Part shown: piece by piece, positions 52,705 to 62,467 of the stretch | Numbering within the stretch: position 1 is the first letter of the stretch | Layout: every line of letters starts with the position of its first letter | DNA from: Saussurea involucrata | Taxonomy: Eukaryota; Streptophyta; Magnoliopsida; Asterales; Asteraceae | Assembly (NCBI GenBank): GCA_033807775.1 | Contig: CM066326.1 | Span: forward strand, 95,383,147-95,447,146 | Direction: 5' to 3' | Length of the DNA: 64,000 nucleotides | Notes under the pieces: generated by a model | Seen by the model: the letters and a program-made list of their open reading frames with translations, nothing else | The model's database searches: none | Told to the model about the DNA's origin: nothing | Program-made: the position numbers and the translations under genes

Positions 52705-54136
52705 ATGGAAGACCTCGATACACTGAGGATGAAAAAGAAAATACTCCAGATAGAGTATGAAGCTCAGATTTCAGTTATTGAGCAAAAAATTAAGCTTCAT
52801 GAAAGCTTCACAACGGTAACCAAAATACCGGAAGACGAAAGTCTTAAATCAAAGGCTATTCCTGAGCAAACGGCTCATGGTAAAGAATCAACAAATCCGT
52901 TGAAAGCTGATGCTTTGCTAAAAAGCATGATAAAGGATAATACTGGTCCTAGTTCTTCGAACACAACCAGTAGATTGGTATCTAATACTAATCCCACAGC
53001 TGAAGGACTCAGCAAAATGACAACTTTATCAACTAACAAATCTATGCAGGAACGAACTCGTTCCAGATTATCTGGGAGCCTTAAAAGATATGTCTCAGAC
53101 AAGATATTATGTGATCTATAAAGGACCACACAAAGGCATACACACCGATTGGGGTATTGTGGAGACCCTCTGCAAAGAAGGAAAAACCACATCAAGGAAG
53201 TTCAGAACAGAAGAAGCTGCTAGACTCAGTCTTGCAACTTACGAAGAAGGAACCTCCCCCAACAAGATTCTTCTCAGACCTAAAATTCATCAGGCCAAAG
53301 AAGAACACAGAGATCAAAGATTCCTGATCCCAAGAGAAATCCAAGAAGAATTTGCAAATCAGCCTCTTTCGGTCCATGATTTTCGAGCACTTTGGAATAA
53401 AGCACGAGCAGCATGTGCAGAAGATTTTATTTCTGAAAGGTTCTACACCACAGATAAGAAGTCCAAAAGTCTGTACAACTTCTTAGAAGGAGCAGACCCA
53501 CAACTAATCTTCCAAGCGTTCCAGGCTGGATTAGTCCACAACATCTACCCTAGCTGTAACCTACAAGAATTAAAATTCTTCCCTGCACTAATGGTGGAAA
53601 CAATTAAGAATTTCCGAAAGAAAGTTCTTAAAGCCAAGGATGAACCCCTCTACATCAATGTCGTCAGCTCGATTACAGACTGGCAACAGGAAATCCGGTA
53701 TCATCCCTACCAATTTCTTGAAATCGGCCTCGCCAAATCAAGAAAAGAATTAGAGCTGTCTCAACCTCTTGAAGATAAGGATATCTCTTTTACAGAAATT
53801 CTGCATCCAGTACGTGTCAACGGACTAAAAAGAGTGGCAGAAAAAGTTCTCGAAACTATCTCAGGAACAACAAAGAAGAAGGTTAATTATGCTAACAAAC
53901 ACTGCATAATCACCAGTTGGAGTTTCAGTAACACCAACCAAGAAGACATGAAGAAACTCTCCAGCTTCGGAGAACAGTTCATGAGCAACAGTATCGATGC
54001 CAGCGTCGCTACCAAACAAAGCTTCTGCAAACACGCTACTCAGCTGTTTGAGGATCATCATTGCACCTTCTGTGAGTGCAATAATTCAGACAAAGAGAAT
54101 CCATCTACAGAAGATGAGACGTCCACGACAAATTAA
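52705..54136 (+). pseudogene. TAV: TAV, copy G, frameshifted
   Basis: A 2-nt deletion near 53056 (about codon 117) ends the first frame at 53121, before the viroplasmin core. The rest (53090-54136) is open in the other frame. Confidence 0.92.
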
Positions 54137-54503
54137 TACTGCACCGTCTGCATTATTGAAAAATGGGTCCCACCCATTACTTAGCCACTACGACTAAATG
54201 GTGGAAATTAATTCAAAAGCATGGGCCCCGCCCACTTTGATTAAAACTAATATGGAGAAATGCACTACCAGCGGGCTCCACCACTAATCAATAATTCAAA
54301 CAATAACAGTATTCGTTTGGTCTATAAAAGAAGGCCGTCCCATTAGAGAAAGGCATTCGGTCTTGGACAATTATCTGTCTAGAGACATCAAAAATTGAGA
54401 GCACTCTCAAAAATTTATGTTCTTAGTTTTCAGTATGTATAGTGAGTAGTAGCCTCCAAGAGAGGATGTAAAAATAAGGAAGCCTTCGGGCTACCAGTTG
54501 TAT

Positions 54504-54509
54504 AATAAA
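54504..54509 (+). terminator. Poly(A) signal 3' of copy G
   Basis: AATAAA that would end a full copy G transcript begun at TATA 46507. Confidence 0.65.
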
Positions 54510-54546
54510 AGTCTTTTTATTCCTTTCCTCTTTATCAGAAAAAACC

Positions 54547-54684
54547 ATGATAAGTGACAGAGCGATAAAATCTCAAAGAAGATACAAGAGTACTGCTAGG
54601 CAGGTGGCCGTTAAGGAAAATATCAACCGAGATTTAAAAATCGCAGGCTGGCAAGTCATTATTCTACATAAACAGGAAGAATAA
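54547..54684 (+). CDS. Leader micro-ORF (45 aa), 3' of copy G
   Basis: ATG 54547 to TAA 54684. One extra A compared with other copies opens it to 45 codons, where others stop after 29. The last 25 residues, ending in VIILHKQEE, look protein-like. It could be a real leader ORF kept here and shifted elsewhere, or a chance extension. Same form in copy H. Confidence 0.4.
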   Translation: MISDRAIKSQRRYKSTARQVAVKENINRDLKIAGWQVIILHKQEE

Positions 54685-54780
54685 AAATCATTTATTCTAC
54701 AACAGGTATATCTCCCTATTTTACATTTTTCTCTTGTTTCAAAAATATTTCAAAACCTTTTTAAAATTAGTTTTCTAAAA

Positions 54781-55032
54781 ATGAATGATTCTGCTATGCA
54801 GTCCTTCAATTCTTTTAATAGTAAAAGAATCGAAGAAATCAAATGGATAGATGTCGAACTTGATCGACAGAAAAAATTCATTAATGCTACTGAGCATCTG
54901 AAGGCAAATTGGACTCCGTCTGATTCTCCTTCTTTAGAAATTATTTCTAAAGTTCTAAAAAATGCAAAAATAGGATACTCTATTTTGCTCAAAAATCAAC
55001 GTGAACTAAAATCCGAATTAGTGATCTGTTGA
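54781..55032 (+). CDS. Small leader ORF 1 (83 aa), 3' of copy G
   Basis: Intact; Ala in INATEH, unlike the 46964 copy. Confidence 0.73.
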   Translation: MNDSAMQSFNSFNSKRIEEIKWIDVELDRQKKFINATEHLKANWTPSDSPSLEIISKVLKNAKIGYSILLKNQRELKSELVIC

Positions 55033-55042
55033 AATTCTTGCC

Positions 55043-55285
55043 ATGGGTGATTCAAAAATCCAAGCAAAAATTCCAAGAAATCAAGAAGTGATTTTAGAAA
55101 TCCGAGAACAAGAGTCAATTTTACAACATGACTACTCTTGTCTTAGACAAATTGAACAAAAACTCAACGAGGGTTGTGAAAAATATAGACCTTTTTGGGA
55201 AGAAATAAGAAACAATGTCTTGTCTACTATTAGAACTAGAGAGCAACTCCTAAAACATGACAAAGCCAGGCTTGTCATTTGCTAA
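55043..55285 (+). CDS. Small leader ORF 2 (80 aa), 3' of copy G
   Basis: Intact 80-residue ORF identical in protein to 47226-47468. Confidence 0.73.
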   Translation: MGDSKIQAKIPRNQEVILEIREQESILQHDYSCLRQIEQKLNEGCEKYRPFWEEIRNNVLSTIRTREQLLKHDKARLVIC

Positions 55286-55294
55286 GATTCCATT

Positions 55295-55543
55295 ATGTTT
55301 TCTGTAAAAAATTGGAATCAACAAATTCAAGAAGAAATTCAAGAACTTGAAATTCTTATTGAACTTGAAAAAACTAATTTACAAACAACTTTGGATGAGA
55401 TCGAAGAGTTAAGATTTGATCCGTTTTCTCAAAGAGAGTTTATACTCCTTCTAATAAATCGAAAAGGATTTATTAAAGAAAATATTAAAGAGCTTAATTC
55501 AAATATTTTACAGCTCAGCAAAAAGATTATACCTTGCGTTTAA
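55295..55543 (+). CDS. Small leader ORF 3 (82 aa), 3' of copy G
   Basis: Intact 82-residue ORF, 100 nt from the palindrome centre. Confidence 0.73.
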   Translation: MFSVKNWNQQIQEEIQELEILIELEKTNLQTTLDEIEELRFDPFSQREFILLLINRKGFIKENIKELNSNILQLSKKIIPCV

Positions 55544-55613
55544 AATGACAAGATATTTTCTTATTTCTAACCCTAATTTTAGGGTTATGCTCCAGCAAAC
55601 CTTTAACCTTCTC

Positions 55614-55691
55614 TTAGGGTTTAGGGTTTAGGGATTGACCACCCTAACTTTTCGCGTTTAGGGTGGTCAATCCCTAAACCCTAAACCCTAA
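55614..55691. repeat. Paired telomere-like tracts at the G/H palindrome centre
   Basis: The TTTAGGG tract at 55614-55633 and its complement CCCTAAA at 55672-55691 flank the inversion point (55648-55657), where the PBS and MP should have followed. Confidence 0.88.
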
Positions 55692-55761
55692 GAGAAGGTT
55701 AAAGGTTTGCTGGAGCATAACCCTAAAATTAGGGTTAGAAATAAGAAAATATCTTGTCATT

Positions 55762-56010
55762 TTAAACGCAAGGTATAATCTTTTTGCTGAGCTGTAAAAT
55801 ATTTGAATTAAGCTCTTTAATATTTTCTTTAATAAATCCTTTTCGATTTATTAGAAGGAGTATAAACTCTCTTTGAGAAAACGGATCAAATCTTAACTCT
55901 TCGATCTCATCCAAAGTTGTTTGTAAATTAGTTTTTTCAAGTTCAATAAGAATTTCAAGTTCTTGAATTTCTTCTTGAATTTGTTGATTCCAATTTTTTA
56001 CAGAAAACAT
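55762..56010 (-). CDS. Small leader ORF 3 (82 aa), copy H
   Basis: Intact; mirror image of 55295-55543. Confidence 0.73.
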   Translation of the reverse strand: MFSVKNWNQQIQEEIQELEILIELEKTNLQTTLDEIEELRFDPFSQREFILLLINRKGFIKENIKELNSNILQLSKKIIPCV

Positions 56011-56019
56011 AATGGAATC

Positions 56020-56262
56020 TTAGCAAATGACAAGCCTGGCTTTGTCATGTTTTAGGAGTTGCTCTCTAGTTCTAATAGTAGACAAGACATTGTTTCTTAT
56101 TTCTTCCCAAAAAGGTCTATATTTTTCACAACCCTCGTTGAGTTTTTGTTCAATTTGTCTAAGACAAGAGTAGTCATGTTGTAAAATTGACTCTTGTTCT
56201 CGGATTTCTAAAATCACTTCTTGATTTCTTGGAATTTTTGCTTGGATTTTTGAATCACCCAT
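56020..56262 (-). CDS. Small leader ORF 2 (80 aa), copy H
   Basis: Intact; mirror image of 55043-55285. Confidence 0.73.
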   Translation of the reverse strand: MGDSKIQAKIPRNQEVILEIREQESILQHDYSCLRQIEQKLNEGCEKYRPFWEEIRNNVLSTIRTREQLLKHDKARLVIC

Positions 56263-56272
56263 GGCAAGAATT

Positions 56273-56524
56273 TCAACAGATCACTAATTCGGATTTTAGT
56301 TCACGTTGATTTTTGAGCAAAATAGAGTATCCTATTTTTGCATTTTTTAGAACTTTAGAAATAATTTCTAAAGAAGGAGAATCAGACGGAGTCCAATTTG
56401 CCTTCAGATGCTCAGTAGCATTAATGAATTTTTTCTGTCGATCAAGTTCGACATCTATCCATTTGATTTCTTCGATTCTTTTACTATTAAAAGAATTGAA
56501 GGACTGCATAGCAGAATCATTCAT
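56273..56524 (-). CDS. Small leader ORF 1 (83 aa), copy H
   Basis: Intact; mirror image of 54781-55032. Confidence 0.73.
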   Translation of the reverse strand: MNDSAMQSFNSFNSKRIEEIKWIDVELDRQKKFINATEHLKANWTPSDSPSLEIISKVLKNAKIGYSILLKNQRELKSELVIC

Positions 56525-56620
56525 TTTTAGAAAACTAATTTTAAAAAGGTTTTGAAATATTTTTGAAACAAGAGAAAAATGTAAAATAGGGAGATATACC
56601 TGTTGTAGAATAAATGATTT

Positions 56621-56758
56621 TTATTCTTCCTGTTTATGTAGAATAATGACTTGCCAGCCTGCGATTTTTAAATCTCGGTTGATATTTTCCTTAACGGCCA
56701 CCTGCCTAGCAGTACTCTTGTATCTTCTTTGAGATTTTATCGCTCTGTCACTTATCAT
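56621..56758 (-). CDS. Leader micro-ORF (45 aa), copy H
   Basis: Same extra A and 45-codon frame as 54547-54684. Confidence 0.4.
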   Translation of the reverse strand: MISDRAIKSQRRYKSTARQVAVKENINRDLKIAGWQVIILHKQEE

Positions 56759-56795
56759 GGTTTTTTCTGATAAAGAGGAAAGGAATAAAAAGACT

Positions 56796-56801
56796 TTTAT
56801 T
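56796..56801 (-). terminator. Poly(A) signal, copy H leader
   Basis: AATAAA on the minus strand, 181 nt downstream of the TATA box. Confidence 0.6.
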
Positions 56802-57168
56802 ATACAACTGGTAGCCCGAAGGCTTCCTTATTTTTACATCCTCTCTTGGAGGCTACTACTCACTATACATACTGAAAACTAAGAACATAAATTTTTGAGA
56901 GTGCTCTCAATTTTTGATGTCTCTAGACAGATAATTGTCCAAGACCGAATGCCTTTCTCTAATGGGACGGCCTTCTTTTATAGACCAAACGAATACTGTT
57001 ATTGTTTGAATTATTGATTAGTGGTGGAGCCCGCTGGTAGTGCATTTCTCCATATTAGTTTTAATCAAAGTGGGCGGGGCCCATGCTTTTGAATTAATTT
57101 CCACCATTTAGTCGTAGTGGCTAAGTAATGGGTGGGACCCATTTTTCAATAATGCAGACGGTGCAGTA

Positions 57169-58602
57169 TTAATTTGTCGTGGACGTCTCATCTTCTGTAG
57201 ATGGATTCTCTTTGTCTGAATTATTGCACTCACAGAAGGTGCAATGATGATCCTCAAACAGCTGAGTAGCGTGTTTGCAGAAGCTTTGTTTGGTAGCGAC
57301 GCTGGCATCGATACTGTTGCTCATGAACTGTTCTCCGAAGCTGGAGAGTTTCTTCATGTCTTCTTGGTTGGTGTTACTGAAACTCCAACTGGTGATTATG
57401 CAGTGTTTGTTAGCATAATTAACCTTCTTCTTTGTTGTTCCTGAGATAGTTTCGAGAACTTTTTCTGCCACTCTTTTTAGTCCGTTGACACGTACTGGAT
57501 GCAGAATTTCTGTAAAAGAGATATCCTTATCTTCAAGAGGTTGAGACAGCTCTAATTCTTTTCTTGATTTGGCGAGGCCGATTTCAAGAAATTGGTAGGG
57601 ATGATACCGGATTTCCTGTTGCCAGCCTGTAATCGAGCTGACGACATTGATGTAGAGGGGTTCATCCTTGGCTTTAAGAACTTTCTTTCGGAAATTCTTA
57701 ATTGTTTCCACCATTAGTGCAGGGAAGAATTTTAATTCTTGTAGGTTGCAGCTAGGGTAGATGTTGTGGACTAATCCAGCCTGGAACGCTTGGAAGATTA
57801 GTTGTGGGTCTGCTCCTTCTAAGAAGTTGTACAGACTTTTGGACTTCTTATCTGTGGTGTAGAACCTTTCAGATATAAAATCTTCTGCACATGCTGCTCG
57901 TGCTTTATTCCAAAGTGCTCGAAAATCATGGACCGAAAGAGGCTGATTTGCAAATTCTTCTTGGATTTCTCTTGGGATCAGGAATCTTTGATCTCTGTGT
58001 TCTTCTTTGGCCTGATGAATTTTAGGTCTGAGAAGAATCTTGTTGGGGGAGGTTCCTTCTTCGTAAGTTGCAAGACTGAGTCTAGCAGCTTCTTCTGTTC
58101 TGAACTTCCTTGATGTGGTTTTTCCTTCTTTGCAGAGGGTCTCCACAATACCCCAATCGGTGTGTATGCCTTTGTGTGGTCCTTTATAGATCACATAATA
58201 TCTTGTCTGAGACATATCTTTTAAGGCTCCCAGATAATCTGGTACGAGTCTTCGTTCCTGCATAGATTTGTTAGTTGACAAAGTTGTCATTTTGCTGAGT
58301 CCTTCAGCTGTGGGATTAGTATTAGATACCAATCTACTGGTTGTGTTCGAAGAACTAGGACCAGTATTATCCTTTATCATGCTTTTTAGCAAAGCATCAG
58401 CTTTCAACGGATTTGTTGATTCTTTACCATGAGCCGTTTGCTCAGGAATAGCCTTTGATTTAAGACTTTCGTCTTCCGGTATTTTGGTTACCGTTGTGAA
58501 GCTTTCATGAAGCTTAATTTTTTGCTCAATAACTGAAATCTGAGCTTCATACTCTATCTGGAGTATTTTCTTTTTCATCCTCAGTGTATCGAGGTCTTCC
58601 AT
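57169..58602 (-). CDS. TAV: TAV (transactivator/viroplasmin), copy H, open
   Basis: 477 residues, open; one private change puts Gly for Asp in SITDWQQ. Otherwise close to the consensus of the copies. Confidence 0.93.
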   Translation of the reverse strand: MEDLDTLRMKKKILQIEYEAQISVIEQKIKLHESFTTVTKIPEDESLKSKAIPEQTAHGKESTNPLKADALLKSMIKDNTGPSSSNTTSRLVSNTNPTAEGLSKMTTLSTNKSMQERRLVPDYLGALKDMSQTRYYVIYKGPHKGIHTDWGIVETLCKEGKTTSRKFRTEEAARLSLATYEEGTSPNKILLRPKIHQAKEEHRDQRFLIPREIQEEFANQPLSVHDFRALWNKARAACAEDFISERFYTTDKKSKSLYNFLEGADPQLIFQAFQAGLVHNIYPSCNLQELKFFPALMVETIKNFRKKVLKAKDEPLYINVVSSITGWQQEIRYHPYQFLEIGLAKSRKELELSQPLEDKDISFTEILHPVRVNGLKRVAEKVLETISGTTKKKVNYANKHCIITSWSFSNTNQEDMKKLSSFGEQFMSNSIDASVATKQSFCKHATQLFEDHHCTFCECNNSDKENPSTEDETSTTN

Positions 58603-58625
58603 TTTTCAAAGTTTAGTTGAAAAAG

Positions 58626-58654
58626 TTTTTCTCTCTATCTCCCCCTCTCTTTTT
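58626..58654 (-). promoter_or_regulatory. Polypurine tract, copy H
   Basis: 29-nt purine tract on the minus strand between POL and TAV. Confidence 0.6.
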
Positions 58655-58738
58655 GTAGGTGAATTGGTGAAGAAAGCGTCGTGAGGATCGTTTCTCTTAT
58701 AGGGCTCAAGAGGAGCTTGGATGATGTCATGGGTGACA

Positions 58739-60859
58739 TCAATGATTCTGGAAATCTCTCGTGAGGCAGTCGGCCAAAACGTTCTTTTCTCCAGAAAGAT
58801 GCTCAACAGTGAAAGAGTACCTGCTGAACCATGATTGCCATCGTATTTGACGACCTTGTTTGCTATCTCCTGTAATGTTAGTACGTAGGAAATATGTAAA
58901 ATTTTTATTGTCTGTACGTACCAAAAAGGTAACTGGTGTAAGATACGCACTAAATTTTGTAATCACTCTTTTAACTGCGAGTAATTCTTTTTCATTGCTA
59001 TGGTAATTTTTCTCAGCGGCTTTGAAGCTACCTGAACTATACCTGCAAATTTTTTCAATTTGATCGGAGGTTTTTGCCTTTAAAACTCCTCCCCAAAATT
59101 AGTCGGACGCATCGGTCTCGATTATTAAATTATCTTCTTTTAAAGGAAGATATAATTTAGGAAAAACAGTAAGATTTTTCTTGATCTTTTTGATGTAATC
59201 TGTGTCGGATTGTGTCCAATTCCAGGTTACATCTTTTTTGAGTTTGCCTTGAAGGGGCTTTCTCATGACTGCAAGTTTTTCGATATAAGTTTCAGCGTAT
59301 GTTAAAACGCCTAAAAATCTTTGCAGTTGTTTTTTATCTTCTAGAACATTTGGAAACTTATGAAGATGTTCTAGGATATGTTTCTGAGGACTATGAGTCC
59401 CTTGATCTATTTCTAGACCGAGAAAATTAATCTTTGTTTTAAAAAGATTAGCTTTCTTTTTAGAAAGAATTATTCCAAATTTTGAAATGTTATTTAGAAC
59501 TTTTAAAACATGAAAATAGTGATCTCTTTCGTTATTGCTGAAAACGATGATGTCATCAACATAAACAGTGCAAAATCCTTCTAAACCTCTGAGAGCATTT
59601 TGAATATGTCTTTGAAAGATACTTGGAGCTTGTTTTAACCCGAAGGGTACAACTCTCCATTGGTAATGGCCATCCGGACAAGTGAATGCTGTTAAGAGCT
59701 GAGAATCTTCATCCAGTAGTACCTGCCAAAACCCAGACTTGCAATCGAAAGTGGAAAATATAATTTTTCCTCTTAAGAGTGTTAGTAATTCCTGCATGTT
59801 AGGAAGATTATGAGAGTCTCCTATGGTTGCAGTGTTGATGTCTTTATAATTAACCACCATTCTTTTCTTTCCTCGTCGTTTTTCGGCTTCGTTTTCAACT
59901 AAAAAGGCCGGGGACATGTGAGGTGATTTTGATTCTTTGATCAAATTCATTTGTAAGAGTTCTTTTATCTGTTTAGAGAACTCTTCTCTGTCTTGAGGTG
60001 AGTACTTCATTGGTTTTACTCTTACAACCGTATTAGGGTTTATGAGTTTTATTGATGCCTTCATCCAACCTTTAGTTTTCTGAGGATCAATAGAGTTTTC
60101 TGAACAGACTTTTTCTAAGGTCTCTTCTATGGTTCTAAACCTGTCTATGTCTAAAAGATAGGCTTTATCTAAATTTTCCTGGGTAATATTCATTCCTGGG
60201 ATTGGTTTAGTTTTTGAATCTTTTTTCATAGATTCTAAGAAGCCGGGTTTTCCAAGGCTGAATGCTTTGGTTACCTTTTGAATTATGACAATTTCCTTGT
60301 TAAGATGGAAAGCTATCATGTCAGGCCATTGTATAAAAGGGCCATATAATTGACAGAAGTTGTTGCCAATTATTAAATCAATACCAGAATCTTGTTGGTA
60401 GATTGTTGGGAAGTTAAAAGCTTCTCCTGCAAATTCTATAGAAAGGTTTCTACAGACTTTGTTGATTATTATCGTCTTTTTGTCGGCGATAGTAGCTTTT
60501 ATCTCTCTAGGAGAATTTTCCCAGAAGTCATTAGGGATGACTTCTTTGCTAGCAAGACAGAGTGAAGCACCTGTGTCTACATAGCAGTGTAATTTAAATT
60601 TCTTATAACCTTTGAAGTTAAGGGTACCAGAAATATAAATTGAGTTTGGATTCGTTATATTTTTGAATGAATCCTGAGTTTTTTGAAGATTTAGACAAAA
60701 GTTTTTGTCTTCCTCCCCCTCCCATAAAATTTGCGGGATGCTATTCAGATTCGTCTGATTCATCTGTACTTTCTTCCTCAGAGCTTGTGTAGTCTGAAAG
60801 AATTTGTACTTTGTGAACCTGCTCACCTTCATAGATCTCTTCAAGGGGTTCATAACCAT
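58739..60859 (-). pseudogene. POL: POL, copy H, nonsense in RNase H
   Basis: A GAA codon is changed to TAA at 59099-59101, directly after the RNase H ETDASD motif, so protease and RT are kept and most of RNase H is lost. One Asn is missing near the N-terminus (in frame). Other changes are Asp for Ala in NYKAIN, Ile for Met in QRHMQN and Ser for Pro in SENPID. Confidence 0.92.
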
Positions 60860-62156
60860 CTTTAATGGCGGTTTCAATTATCTTGATTTTATCAGGATAT
60901 TGTTTTCTATTTGGGCACTCATTTGCATAGTGACCTTCTTCACTGCAAATCCAGCATCTGCATTTCTTCTTACCTTGTGGACAATTCTTGTCTGGAGGTC
61001 TTTTGTCAAATCCCTTCGAGGATTTTTTGAAGTACTTACCTGGGGAAAATCGTTTCTTTTTTCTTTTCCAGGTTGTTTTGGACTTCTTTTTGGACCTTCT
61101 GTAGTTCTTTTTCTTGAACTCGTAAGTCTTTTTTCCAATGTTTAGATCTTGGAAGTCTCCAACTGTTTTGCAGCACCTGATGCTTAAGTTTTTCAACTTC
61201 TTTTGTTGGTATCTGTCGTTACATATCTTCGTGATTTCCTCTTTTGCAATCCTTGTTGCAAGGGCGAGACTCATTTTTGTCATTTGACTTGTTGCTTCTG
61301 TTCGCCATCTTTCTAGGCATTGATCTCCGATTATTGGGAGTTTCATGAGGTAGGCTGTTATCCATTGCTCATATTCGTTGGCCCAAGGGATATCATAGAG
61401 ATTCTTCTCATAGATACAAGTAAATTTATCAAGATGACAAATTTGTGAAAGCTGAACCTTTGTGAGGTTGGCTCTTGCCTTTTCAGCCTTTTTTTGTATT
61501 TCTGAAAGTTCGTTATTCAGAAAGTCTTTTCCGAGGAAAACTGTATAAAACATATTTATAATTCCTCTAAAGAAATCTAGACCGTGGAGGTCTTGTTGCC
61601 ATTCAAACATTTTTACTTGGCTTTGTACAATGTCGCTGGTTTTATGCTCAATGAGAGTTAAAACTGCCTTATAATCTTTAAGATCATCAATATTGGTTTG
61701 AATGATCAATGAGATTTCTGTAGACCATCTTTTGATGATTTCTTCTCTTTCATCTAAATCTGTTATGCAATCTAGATTTAGGATGCCGATAGGTATGGCT
61801 GAGTTTGTAGGGTTAGGAATTCCTCTATGCATAGGCATGGAGAATTCTGCTGGTCTCCTTCTTCTTCTTCCTCCACCTTGAGAAGTACTTACGTATTCTT
61901 GCTCATCATCTGATAGATCTTCAAATCTAACCTTTTTAAGGTTTGTATTTTTTCCTTCAGAATCATATTCAGTATCTTGTTCTTTGATTTTGAAAAGGTA
62001 TTCATCGAAGAGCTGTGGTTCTTCTTTGTATTTCTTTTCACATTCTTCTTCGCTTAAGGTGATAAGCTTCATAAACTTTTGATCGCAGAGATCAATGTTA
62101 TTAAAGAAGAAGTTTTCTAGCCTTTCGGAGATTGGACTCGTTACTTGGCTGGCCAT
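60741..62156 (-). CDS. CP: CP (coat protein), copy H, open
   Basis: 471 residues: as copy D but one Gln is missing in GEQQVHK. Private Gln for Pro and Tyr for Ser in the acidic N-terminal part. Basic block, CCHC knuckle and acidic tail are complete. Confidence 0.93.
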   Translation of the reverse strand: MASQVTSPISERLENFFFNNIDLCDQKFMKLITLSEEECEKKYKEEPQLFDEYLFKIKEQDTEYDSEGKNTNLKKVRFEDLSDDEQEYVSTSQGGGRRRRRPAEFSMPMHRGIPNPTNSAIPIGILNLDCITDLDEREEIIKRWSTEISLIIQTNIDDLKDYKAVLTLIEHKTSDIVQSQVKMFEWQQDLHGLDFFRGIINMFYTVFLGKDFLNNELSEIQKKAEKARANLTKVQLSQICHLDKFTCIYEKNLYDIPWANEYEQWITAYLMKLPIIGDQCLERWRTEATSQMTKMSLALATRIAKEEITKICNDRYQQKKLKNLSIRCCKTVGDFQDLNIGKKTYEFKKKNYRRSKKKSKTTWKRKKKRFSPGKYFKKSSKGFDKRPPDKNCPQGKKKCRCWICSEEGHYANECPNRKQYPDKIKIIETAIKDGYEPLEEIYEGEQVHKVQILSDYTSSEEESTDESDESE

Positions 62157-62467
62157 ATTACAAGCTGAGAATGATCTCTTTTGCTTATAACTAGGTTTTT
62201 GTTTCCAATTGTTTCTTCAATATTTGGCGGGGAATAAAATTTCAGGTTTTTGTACTTTCCTGATTTTTCTTCCTTGTTGCAGGTGCAGCATGCCAATTTT
62301 TGTTCTGAAACAATCTTAGAGATGTCCGTAATTGTTTTTGCAGAGGCAACTTCAATTTCGGAAATCGTATCTGAACCATTACTGATAAGAGTATCAATCC
62401 TGGTTAAGATAATATCCATTTTTTGTGAAAGATTTAGAACATCTTCTCTAAGTCGTTCTAAACTCAT
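62141..62467 (-). CDS. VAP: VAP (virion-associated protein), copy H
   Basis: Intact 108-residue ORF with the usual overlaps. Confidence 0.83.
   Translation of the reverse strand: MSLERLREDVLNLSQKMDIILTRIDTLISNGSDTISEIEVASAKTITDISKIVSEQKLACCTCNKEEKSGKYKNLKFYSPPNIEETIGNKNLVISKRDHSQLVIWPAK

Larger units (their letters stand above)
54137..54780 (+). promoter_or_regulatory. Pregenomic promoter and upstream leader, 3' of copy G
   Basis: TATA box at 54323-54329 and poly(A) signal at 54504-54509. One extra A near 54587 changes the short leader ORF (see 54547-54684). The transcript runs into the G/H palindrome. Confidence 0.85.
29746..55657 (+). mobile_element. Endogenous pararetrovirus copies F and G, head-to-tail, with nested retrotransposon
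   Basis: Plus-strand block. Copy F starts in the leader 3' of the TATA box (29746), is interrupted at 30494-39568 by an LTR element, and continues to 47853. Copy G runs 47854-55657 and includes a further promoter and full leader. From TATA 46507 to the poly(A) signal at 54504 the block spans a whole pregenomic RNA, but G has broken MP, CP and TAV. Confidence 0.95.
56525..57168 (-). promoter_or_regulatory. Pregenomic promoter and upstream leader, copy H
   Basis: TATA box at 56976-56982 and poly(A) signal at 56796-56801 (minus strand), pointing at the G promoter across the palindrome. Confidence 0.83.

Noticed and set aside
55614..55691. True chromosome-end or interstitial telomere
   Set aside because: Only about three units, and the same tract occupies the same place in every viral leader.
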